Assembly: GCA_002369175.1 (NCBI GenBank)
Contig: DFES01000051.1
Coordinates: forward strand, 1-7,018
Length of the DNA: 7,018 nt
Reading direction: 5' to 3'
Source: Selenomonadaceae bacterium UBA3796
Lineage (GTDB): Bacteria > Bacillota > Negativicutes > Selenomonadales > Selenomonadaceae
Below the pieces are notes generated by a model, which saw nothing but the letters and a program-made list of their open reading frames with translations, was not told the origin of the DNA and searched no databases. Shown one piece after another: positions 1 through 5,553 of the stretch. The stretch's first letter is position 1. The number at the start of each line of letters is the position of its first letter. A program made the position numbers and the translations under genes.

Positions 1-651
1 AGCATCCATCAGAATATCCAGACCTACCGGAATAACGTCATCATGGGCAGGGAGACAAGGCTGCTCTGGGGAAAGCCGACGATTCTTGACAGCATTGGGC
101 GGTTGGATTTTCATATCTCCCCCCGCTCATTCTTCCAGGTTCATACAGCCCAGGCGGAAGTCCTTTACGGCAAGGCATTGGAATACGCGAATCTCAGCGG
201 CAGCGAGATTGTCATTGATGCCTATTGCGGAACGGGAACCATCACGTTGTTCCTTGCCCAGAAAGCCAGGAAGGTATACGGAATCGAAATCGTAAAGCCT
301 GCCATTCTGGATGCCCAGAAGAATGCCCGAGACAATCATGTCCGCAATGCAGAATTCATTGTCGGTGATGCGACCCAGGTCATGCCGCGGCTCTACCGTC
401 AGGGAGTAAGGGCGGATGTGGTGGTGGTGGATCCCCCAAGGGCGGGATGCACACCGGTTGTGCTGGAAACGTTTGCCGATATGAAACCGGATCGGATTGT
501 CTACGTATCCTGCAATCCGGCCAGCCTCGCCCGCGACATCGCGATCTTGGACGGATTGGGCTACAAAGCCGTCAAGGTGCAGCCGGTGGACATGTTTCCA
601 CATACAAGCGCCGTGGAGACTGTAGCGCTGCTGCAACAGGAACATCACTAG
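1..651 (+). CDS. rlmD: 23S rRNA (uracil-C5)-methyltransferase RlmD/RumA family, C-terminal part (5' end outside window)
   Basis: The reading frame is already open at base 1 (it reads SIHQNIQTYRNNVIMGRETR), so the gene is cut by the window edge. The 216 visible codons are about half of the usual 430-460 residues. The enzyme family uses S-adenosylmethionine to methylate C5 of a specific uracil in 23S rRNA in the cytoplasm. The SAM-binding motif I (DAYCGTGT) is at 217-240. The DPPR motif is at 430-441. The catalytic cysteine, in SCNPASLARD, is encoded at 511-513. The C-terminal VETVALL segment holds the glutamate (codon 616-618) that acts as base in the family. The ring-binding SPRSFFQVH segment is at about 118-141. 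The N-terminal TRAM domain and Fe-S cysteines found in many members lie outside the window and cannot be assessed. Assignment to the RlmD/RlmCD/RumA family is firm. Whether it modifies U1939, U747 or both cannot be told from this half. Confidence 0.93.
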   Translation, partial: SIHQNIQTYRNNVIMGRETRLLWGKPTILDSIGRLDFHISPRSFFQVHTAQAEVLYGKALEYANLSGSEIVIDAYCGTGTITLFLAQKARKVYGIEIVKPAILDAQKNARDNHVRNAEFIVGDATQVMPRLYRQGVRADVVVVDPPRAGCTPVVLETFADMKPDRIVYVSCNPASLARDIAILDGLGYKAVKVQPVDMFPHTSAVETVALLQQEHH

Positions 652-655
652 TCTC

Positions 656-778
656 ATGGACAGCCGCGCCAAGAAAGCCTATTTCATGGTGTTCGACAAG
701 AAGCCATGGTTTTGTGAGGAGCTCTTTGAGGATTTCATGGATATGGTGCGGGATGTGTCGTTGGATTCCGTAAAATGA
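656..778 (+). CDS. Possible small protein, 40 aa, unknown function
   Basis: A short frame starts with ATG four bases after the rlmD stop and ends with a TGA at the base of the following hairpin. The predicted peptide starts MDSRAKKAYFMVFDKKPWFC and ends with an acidic amphipathic stretch (EELFEDFMDMVRDVSLDSVK). About 69% of its codons (27 of 39) end in G or C, in line with neighbouring genes, and the composition looks protein-like. It has no signal peptide, no membrane segment and no motif I recognise. Against it: the only Shine-Dalgarno-like element is a weak AGGA about 14 bases upstream, and the ORF is short enough to occur by chance. If real, it is probably translated by coupling to rlmD and shares its terminator. 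Otherwise this stretch is simply the rlmD 3' untranslated region. Confidence 0.38.
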   Translation: MDSRAKKAYFMVFDKKPWFCEELFEDFMDMVRDVSLDSVK

Positions 779-820
779 AATGCCCCTGCCGGGTGATAGA
801 TCATCCAGCAGGGGCATTTC
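777..820. terminator. Bidirectional hairpin terminator between convergent genes
   Basis: A perfect 13-bp inverted repeat (GAAATGCCCCTGC at 777-789 with its complement at 808-820) continues, after one mismatch, into a 6-bp inner stem (791-796 with 801-806, one G-T pair) closed by a TAGA loop. Read on the minus strand, the stem is followed by TTTCATTTTA, a short U-rich tail suited to ending the protease transcript. On the plus strand the stem itself ends in ATTTC with no long T-run. It sits between rlmD (plus) and the protease gene (minus), where a shared terminator is expected. The TGA of the small upstream ORF overlaps the foot of the stem. Confidence 0.8.
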
Positions 821-913
821 GATAGGATGTGACGATACTCGTCTGTAAGATTCCGGAGCTTTGCCTCATCGCTCTCATATCCTGCATCGCCGCCATGTGT
901 GCCGTTAGGATGG

Positions 914-2776
914 TTACGGTTCGTTGGGTATCACATGGAGATAGTCTCCGTCTATCTCAAGGTAACCGTATTCAGAAAATGCGACATCGTTACGGGAAGC
1001 AGTGAACTGGAAGGCAAAGGCATATGTGCCATCGGGCAATGGTTCATCCTGCAGGAGGGGCGCCTGCTCCAGAACGAAGCTGTCGCCATGGATATACTCG
1101 CCCGTGCTGGTCAGGAAGAGGGGGGTGATTTCGTCCCCTTGTTTGAGCTGCAATACATTCCTATCCAGAAGATTATCCTCCGACAGGCGGTGTGCTCCTA
1201 TTATCTCAAATGCCCCGGTTTCCTCATGGAAAGAGATTCTCAGGTAACATTTTTGCCCGTTCAGCAGAATATAGGAGTGGTAGAGAATGTAATCATCCTG
1301 CTGCTCATCTATCTCCATGGAGATGAAGTGCCCGTTCAGGGCTGGCCAGGCACCGTCGAAATTATCCCGGAAAATGCCATTGTCCCAATCTGCGGTTAAT
1401 TTGCAATCACTGCCCAGAAAAACAAGCCGTTCCTTCTCGTCGAGGAAGCTCAGATGGAAGGCCGCTTCACGGATGGAATTTGCATCCTCCGGCGTCAGGG
1501 TGACCGTGGCAGTGTTGTTCTGGTCGAATACCACCGGTGTATGTTCTATTTTTTCTACGTCAAAATGATACCAACTGTCCCCATCGCCGCTGCCGGCGAG
1601 CATATTCTCATAGAGATTGGAAAAAGACGGACTGGCACCGGGGAGCGTAGTATATTTTGCCAGGGTCATGGGACTGCCATCCAGGCAGTAATAGCCGGAC
1701 AAGCCCATGCCGTGTTGCCGGTAGGGGCCGACGACCCGGCATACGACAGCTTCCTTCACAGCCCTGGTGAAATCGGCTGCAGTACCAAGGGAGGTCAGCT
1801 TTTCAGAAAAGGATCCCAGGTCAATCATATTGTGCCAGAGGTCGCCACTGTTGAATCCGTAATTTTCCACGCTGTTCGCCACTCTGTCAAAGGTAGTGTA
1901 AAACATGCGGGGATTGGACTGGGCGGCTCCCAGGGCCTCCCTTCCCAATGCCTCATAGGCGGCATTCAGGTTGGGCACCTTGGCCAGGTCGATCAGGGAC
2001 AGGGTTGCCATATCCTCACCCTCATTTTCGGTGCAGTGGGGGATATAGGTATCGCACAGGATGGTACCGAGTTCCCTGCCCCCCATGGAGGGATTTTGCG
2101 CCAGGGCACCGGCCCAACCGGCATAATCCGTCCCGGACTCCGGCATGATCTCCTCAGACGCAACCATATAACGGGAATAGCCATGCATCGTGTTTGCAGT
2201 CTCAAGGGTGGCCATGAGGCAGGCATCAAATACCACCAGGTCAAACACGGGCTGCTCCGGATTTGCCTTTTCCACGGTCTCCAGTGCCTGTCGCACTTCC
2301 GGCAGGCTGAGCGATTTTGCGTACCTTTCATCGAAGCATAAGCCGTCCAAGCTGCCGCCGCCATGATTCCAGAATACCAGCATCTTGTGGTCGGCAGGGA
2401 AATTTTCCTTTGCATAGCTCAAGAAGTCTTTCAGGGTTTCCTCGGCTCCCATGTTGGCATTTTCCAGTTTGGCAATTTCACGGAAGCCGTTCTGGTCATA
2501 AACATAGCGCCCCAGCGCATCGCTGGAGATTTCCCCGGTATGCCATTTTTTTGCACCGCCGGTCTGAATGAAGAATTTGACATTTTCCGGAAGCTGAACC
2601 GAACGGAGTGCGTTCAGGTTGAAGGTCGCGGCTCCGTACATGGATTCCAGATCCGAGCCGCACATATACACATAAACCGCCCAACTGTCCTGCGCCGTCG
2701 CCGGTTGCTGCATACAGCCGATTAGCATTCCTGCGGCCAGGAAAAAGAAAAGCACGAATCTAACCGCCGATTTCAT
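914..2776 (-). CDS. Clostripain-family (peptidase C11) cysteine protease, predicted lipoprotein
   Basis: This 620-residue protein starts with a lipoprotein signal: basic MKSAVR, a hydrophobic core, then the lipobox LIGC with Cys21 as the lipidation site. It should be exported and membrane-anchored. The peptidase C11 domain begins at about residue 30 with the family strand WAVYVYMCGSDLES. His138 in WNHGGG and Cys186 in FDACLMA form the catalytic dyad. Asp184, two residues before the cysteine, matches the S1-pocket aspartate of PmC11, so cleavage after Arg or Lys is likely (inference from the family). The domain probably runs to about residue 400. The remaining C-terminal 200 or so residues are rich in alternating polar and hydrophobic stretches, look beta-rich, and match no domain I can name. 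The start is supported by AAAGGTGAT at 2782-2790, five bases before the ATG. The gene stands alone, divergent from the HAD gene and convergent with rlmD. Its natural substrate is unknown. Confidence 0.9.
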   Translation of the reverse strand: MKSAVRFVLFFFLAAGMLIGCMQQPATAQDSWAVYVYMCGSDLESMYGAATFNLNALRSVQLPENVKFFIQTGGAKKWHTGEISSDALGRYVYDQNGFREIAKLENANMGAEETLKDFLSYAKENFPADHKMLVFWNHGGGSLDGLCFDERYAKSLSLPEVRQALETVEKANPEQPVFDLVVFDACLMATLETANTMHGYSRYMVASEEIMPESGTDYAGWAGALAQNPSMGGRELGTILCDTYIPHCTENEGEDMATLSLIDLAKVPNLNAAYEALGREALGAAQSNPRMFYTTFDRVANSVENYGFNSGDLWHNMIDLGSFSEKLTSLGTAADFTRAVKEAVVCRVVGPYRQHGMGLSGYYCLDGSPMTLAKYTTLPGASPSFSNLYENMLAGSGDGDSWYHFDVEKIEHTPVVFDQNNTATVTLTPEDANSIREAAFHLSFLDEKERLVFLGSDCKLTADWDNGIFRDNFDGAWPALNGHFISMEIDEQQDDYILYHSYILLNGQKCYLRISFHEETGAFEIIGAHRLSEDNLLDRNVLQLKQGDEITPLFLTSTGEYIHGDSFVLEQAPLLQDEPLPDGTYAFAFQFTASRNDVAFSEYGYLEIDGDYLHVIPNEP

Positions 2777-2820
2777 AGAACATCACCTTTCTTTTCGCAT
2801 GAAATTTCCTTACGTTCTAA

Positions 2821-2826
2821 ATTATA
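2821..2826 (-). promoter_or_regulatory. Candidate -10 box for the protease gene
   Basis: Read on the minus strand, the outer end of the left palindrome arm is TATAAT, a perfect -10 consensus. It would place transcription start near 2814 and give a leader of roughly 38 bases carrying the AAAGGTGAT ribosome binding site. No good TTGACA-like box is visible 16-18 bases upstream, where the sequence reads about TGGCAA. The promoter is therefore weak, activator-dependent, or not real. Confidence 0.38.
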
Positions 2827-2873
2827 ACGCAATTGTTCCAGTTTTGCCACATGCAAAACTGGAACAATTGCGT

Positions 2874-2879
2874 TATAAT
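2874..2879 (+). promoter_or_regulatory. Candidate -10 box for the HAD phosphatase gene
   Basis: The outer end of the right palindrome arm reads TATAAT on the plus strand, predicting a start site near 2886 and a leader of about 65 bases before the HAD start codon. As on the other strand, the -35 position (about ATGCAA at 2851-2856 with 17-bp spacing) is a poor match. If both -10 boxes are used, a protein bound to the palindrome would cover both promoters at once. Confidence 0.38.
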
Positions 2880-2951
2880 ATCGGGATAGGAAGATTTGTT
2901 GGTTTATGCATTCACGGCAGAATACAGACATTATGATGGGGAGGTTTTTTC

Positions 2952-3614
2952 ATGCAGTACAGGGCGGCAATTTTTGATCTCGATGGCACATTGGTGGATT
3001 CCCTTGAGGATTTGGCGGATAGTGCCAATGCTGTGCTCCTTTCCTACGGTTTTCCGACGCATGGTCTGGAAAAGTACCGCTACTTTGTTGGAAATGGCGC
3101 CCGAAAACTGATGGAGCGCTGCCTGCCCGAAGAAAAGGCAGGGGATGCGGGGCTGGTCAATGAAGCTTTGGAGCGGTACAACCGCTGCTATGAGGAAAGA
3201 CTTCTCCGGAAGACGCGGCCCTATGAAGGGATCCTTCCCATGCTGGAGTCCTTGCGGGAAAGGGGGATTCCTCTGGCAATCTGCACGAATAAGCAGCAGT
3301 TTGCCGCCGACGTGGTGGCGGAAAAAATGTTCCCCCGGGGGATGTTCCGGGAAGTGGTGGGCGACCGGAAAGGAATGCCACGCAAGCCGGATCCCACAAG
3401 GGCTCTGCAAATAGCTGAAAAGTTCGGTGTGAGGCCGGAGGAAACCGCCTATATGGGGGACAGCTCCACCGATATGGAGACGGCGGGGAATGCAGGGTTT
3501 CTGGCGATTGGAGTGACCTGGGGATTCCGCCCGAAGGAGGAACTCATAGAGAGCGGGGCGAAGGTTCTGCTCGGTTCCCCCATGGAACTGCTGGAGAAAG
3601 TGGAATTTGCCTGA
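2952..3614 (+). CDS. HAD-superfamily hydrolase, phosphoglycolate phosphatase (Gph)-like
   Basis: This 220-residue cytoplasmic protein has all four HAD motifs. Motif I is DLDGT with the nucleophile Asp9 and acid/base Asp11. Motif II is Thr112 in CTNK. Motif III is Lys145 in RKPDP. Motif IV is GDSSTDMETA with Asp170 and Asp174 for magnesium. The helical cap (about residues 18-85) inserted after motif I, and the VDSLEDLADSAN segment, are typical of subfamily IA Gph enzymes. The likely reaction is dephosphorylation of 2-phosphoglycolate, a by-product of DNA end repair, or of another small phosphoester; HAD substrates cannot be read reliably from sequence. The start codon is well supported by GGGGAGG at 2938-2944, seven bases upstream. 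The gene is monocistronic, between the divergent palindrome region and a strong terminator. Length is normal for the family and no motif is missing. Confidence 0.9.
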   Translation: MQYRAAIFDLDGTLVDSLEDLADSANAVLLSYGFPTHGLEKYRYFVGNGARKLMERCLPEEKAGDAGLVNEALERYNRCYEERLLRKTRPYEGILPMLESLRERGIPLAICTNKQQFAADVVAEKMFPRGMFREVVGDRKGMPRKPDPTRALQIAEKFGVRPEETAYMGDSSTDMETAGNAGFLAIGVTWGFRPKEELIESGAKVLLGSPMELLEKVEFA

Positions 3615-3643
3615 AATAGCATATTTGTCTTCGCATTGTCTCC

Positions 3644-3676
3644 TCCCCTCCCCCCCGGGGAGGGGACTTTTTTTTT
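3644..3676 (+). terminator. Rho-independent terminator of the HAD gene
   Basis: A 10-bp stem, almost pure G-C (TCCCCTCCCC at 3644-3653 with GGGGAGGGGA at 3657-3666), closes on a three-base CCC loop. One C follows, then nine T residues at 3668-3676. It starts 30 bases after the HAD stop codon and is a textbook intrinsic terminator for the plus strand. It isolates the HAD gene from the transporter operon. Confidence 0.93.
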
Positions 3677-3690
3677 GTTTGATTTATGTC

Positions 3691-3696
3691 TATAAT
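3691..3696 (+). promoter_or_regulatory. Candidate -10 box of the ABC transporter operon
   Basis: A perfect TATAAT lies 15 bases after the terminator T-run and 59 bases before the nikB-like start codon. The region 16-18 bases upstream is the T-run itself (TTTTTT), a poor -35 box. The nearby TTGTTT (3675-3680) is too close, at 10 bases. A promoter is needed somewhere here because the terminator cuts off readthrough, so this is the best candidate, but it is not proven. I saw no NikR-type spaced palindrome (GTATGA and TCATAC separated by 16 bases). Confidence 0.45.
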
Positions 3697-3697
3697 G

Positions 3698-3725
3698 ATT
3701 CAGGAATAAAAATTCAGAAATAAAA
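3698..3725 (+). repeat. Tandem 14-bp direct repeat in the transporter operon leader
   Basis: ATTCAGGAATAAAA (3698-3711) is followed directly by ATTCAGAAATAAAA (3712-3725), which is 13 of 14 identical and has no spacer. The pair begins right after the candidate -10 box, so it would span the transcription start and early leader. It could be a repeated operator site or a local slippage duplication in AT-rich DNA. Confidence 0.75.
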
Positions 3726-3755
3726 TGATACATACGGGGAGGCTCTGAGAGACCC

Positions 3756-4697
3756 ATGAAAAGTTATGTGATCAGCCGGCTGATGCAGCTGGTGCCGATT
3801 CTTATCGGCATCACCTTTCTGACCTTTGGCATGATGCAGTTTACGGCGGACGATGCCGTAGATATCATGTACGAGCAGGCGGGAAGTGTCAGTGAGGAAG
3901 TCAAGGCAGCGAAGCGGGCGGAACTGGGCCTGGATCAGCCCTTTCTCGTGCAATACGGCAGATGGCTTGCGGGGGTGGCCAGCGGGGATATGGGGCGTTC
4001 CTATCTTTCCGGGAAACGCGTCTTTGAAGCTTTTGCGGATAAGCTTCCCGCTACGGTGGAGCTCATGGTTGTCTCCATCCTGCTGACGATTTTTGTCGCA
4101 ACGCCCCTGGGCATTCTCGCGGCGGTGTACCAGAATCGATGGCTGGACTATGTGATCCGCACCTTCAGCTTTGTTGGAAACTCCTTGCCGAACTTCTTTG
4201 TGGCACTGCTGCTCATCTACTTTCTGGCGCTTCGGCTCGGTCTTCTTCCTATCATGGGAAGGCCCGGCGATTGGCACAGTGTGGTGCTCCCCGCTCTTAC
4301 GCTCACCATTGCCATGGGAGCGAAGTACACGAGGCAGATCCGCGCCGTCATGCTGGAAGAACTTGAAAAGCCCTACGTCATGGGAGCAAGAGCCAGGGGA
4401 GTAAGGGAATATACCATTCTGACGAAGAGCGTCCTGCGCAGCACGCTCATCGTGATCATCACCCTCTTGGCCCTTTCCATGGGATCTCTTCTCGGCGGCA
4501 CGGCCATTGTGGAGACGATTTTCATGTGGGACGGTGTGGGGAAAATGGCGGTGGATGCAATCCTCACAAGAGACTATCCCCTCATCCAGGCCTATGTGGT
4601 CTGGATGTCCATCATTTATGTGTGTGTGAATCTGGTGGCAGATCTGGCCTACCACTATCTTGATCCAAGAGTCAGGAGTTGTGGAGGTGAGTCCTGA
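3756..4697 (+). CDS. nikB: ABC transporter permease, NikB-like (nickel/peptide importer class)
   Basis: This 313-residue inner-membrane protein is one half of the channel of a Nik/Opp/Dpp-type importer. The MKSYVISRLMQLVPILIGITF start, with TM1 at about 9-29, is typical of NikB/DppB/OppB proteins. Further hydrophobic segments lie near residues 101-125, 137-158, 175-195, 230-250 and 280-300, giving six in all. The EAA coupling loop that contacts the ATPase is at about 205-225 (YVMGARARGVREYTIL). The C-terminal YHYLDPRVR is a family hallmark. The ribosome binding site GGGGAGG (3736-3742) is rather far from the ATG at 13 bases, but no better in-frame start exists and the N-terminus fits the family. 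The stop codon overlaps the start of the next permease by one base (TGATG). The family is clear; nickel as the substrate is not established, so the symbol denotes similarity. Confidence 0.87.
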   Translation: MKSYVISRLMQLVPILIGITFLTFGMMQFTADDAVDIMYEQAGSVSEEVKAAKRAELGLDQPFLVQYGRWLAGVASGDMGRSYLSGKRVFEAFADKLPATVELMVVSILLTIFVATPLGILAAVYQNRWLDYVIRTFSFVGNSLPNFFVALLLIYFLALRLGLLPIMGRPGDWHSVVLPALTLTIAMGAKYTRQIRAVMLEELEKPYVMGARARGVREYTILTKSVLRSTLIVIITLLALSMGSLLGGTAIVETIFMWDGVGKMAVDAILTRDYPLIQAYVVWMSIIYVCVNLVADLAYHYLDPRVRSCGGES

Positions 4698-5524
4698 TGC
4701 TGTCTTTCATGGGGAAAAGGTATCGCCCTCTGGTTCCTTATCTGGCTTTGGCGGGGGTGGTGCTCCTGACTGCGGTCTTTGCGCCTTTTCTGACACCCTA
4801 TGATCCTTATGTGCAGGATCTGGAAGGGGCTTTGTCGCCGCCAAATGCGGACAATCTGTTGGGGACGGACCGCTACGGGCGGGATCTGCTCTCCCGTGTC
4901 ATCATGGGCTCCCAGACGACACTCTGCGCCTCCCTTCTCCTGCTTCTTGTCATTGCCTCTTTCGGGAGCTTTGTTGGGGCGATCTGCGGATACAGGGGGG
5001 GAAAGCTGGATATTTTCCTCATGCGGCTGAGCGATGTGTTCCTGGCCTTCCCGCAGATGGTATTTGCCATTGCCGCGGCCGGAGCCCTGGGGGGAGGCCT
5101 CTTCAATGCGGCGGCAGCTCTGGCGGTGATCGGCTGGCCGAAGTATGCCCGTATTGCCAGAGGACTTACCCTTACGATTCGCGCCATGCCCTATATGGAA
5201 GCCGCCCGCATGGCCGGGACAGGGCCCTTTGGCATGCTCGTGTCCCATGTCTTCCCGAATATCGCAGGTCCGGTGCTGGTCACAGCCGCCCTTGATATCG
5301 GGACGATCATCATGGAGCTGGCCGGACTGTCCTTTCTGGGTCTGGGCGCCCAGCCGCCCACTGCGGAATGGGGAGCTATGATGAATAACGGGCGCAGCAT
5401 GCTTCAGACAGCGCCCTGGGTGATCCTTGCCCCAGGCACGGCGATTTTTCTCACGGTGGCGATCTTCAACCTTTTGGGTGACAAGATACGGGATGCAATG
5501 GATCCCAAACAGCTTCAAAAATAG
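4697..5524 (+). CDS. nikC: ABC transporter permease, NikC-like (nickel/peptide importer class)
   Basis: This 275-residue membrane protein, close to E. coli NikC in length, is the second half of the channel. TM1 is at about 12-32, followed by an external loop with the family signature LLGTDRYGRDLLSR (54-67). The helices continue with DVFLAFPQMVFAIAAAGALGG (113-133) and WPKYARIARGLT (147-158), close to the NikC subgroup. The EAA loop is at about 166-184 (YMEAARMAGTGPFGMLVSH). LSFLGLGAQPPTAEWG (211-226) and the terminal FNLLGDKIRDAMDPK (257-271) complete the pattern of this class. A strong ribosome binding site (GGAGGTGA, 4683-4690) lies inside the end of nikB, and the start ATG shares its A with the nikB stop. 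This points to coupled, equimolar translation. No motif is missing. Confidence 0.88.
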   Translation: MLSFMGKRYRPLVPYLALAGVVLLTAVFAPFLTPYDPYVQDLEGALSPPNADNLLGTDRYGRDLLSRVIMGSQTTLCASLLLLLVIASFGSFVGAICGYRGGKLDIFLMRLSDVFLAFPQMVFAIAAAGALGGGLFNAAAALAVIGWPKYARIARGLTLTIRAMPYMEAARMAGTGPFGMLVSHVFPNIAGPVLVTAALDIGTIIMELAGLSFLGLGAQPPTAEWGAMMNNGRSMLQTAPWVILAPGTAIFLTVAIFNLLGDKIRDAMDPKQLQK

Positions 5525-5553
5525 GTCTGATTTATTCTTGGGAGGTTTTAGCT

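Larger units (their letters stand above)
2821..2879. repeat. Perfect 27-bp inverted repeat with 5-bp centre in a divergent intergenic region
   Basis: The left arm, 2821-2847, begins ATTATAACGCAATTG and continues TTCCAGTTTTGC. The right arm, 2853-2879, is its exact reverse complement. The centre is CACAT (2848-2852). All 27 positions pair and the symmetry stops abruptly at both ends. Each arm carries the smaller palindrome CAATTG. The element lies 44 bases from the protease start codon and 72 bases from the HAD start codon. It could be an operator, a hairpin or cruciform-forming element, or a dispersed palindromic repeat. The sequence alone does not decide between these. Confidence 0.92.

Noticed and set aside
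824..900. Minus-strand ATG frame of about 31 codons between the protease stop and the hairpin loop
   Set aside because: No ribosome binding site is visible, the stop lies inside the terminator loop, and the peptide is low in complexity (many Met and Ala).
1454..2341. Open frame of 295 codons on the plus strand, inside the protease gene
   Set aside because: It is antisense to the catalytic domain of the C11 protease and its product has no domain-like pattern. The minus-strand gene has a signal peptide, the dyad and a ribosome binding site.
2821..2879. The palindrome as a plain transcription terminator
   Set aside because: It lies upstream of both divergent genes, where termination would serve neither, and no T-run follows on the plus strand. 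An operator or repeat element fits better.
2896..3111. Alternative-start frame of 71 codons across the start of the HAD gene
   Set aside because: It needs a TTG start with no ribosome binding site and overlaps the HAD gene in another frame. The HAD start is well supported.
3726..3740. GATACATAC near the transporter start, considered as part of a NikR box
   Set aside because: The required partner half-site at a 16-base spacing is absent, so there is no support for NikR binding.
3714..4655. Open frame of 313 codons on the minus strand, opposite the first permease
   Set aside because: The product is rich in His, Arg, Asp and Gln, as expected from the antisense of a membrane protein. The plus strand carries the full permease signature.
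4655..5518. Open frame of 287 codons on the minus strand, opposite the second permease
   Set aside because: Antisense shadow of the same kind; the sense frame has every conserved motif of its family.
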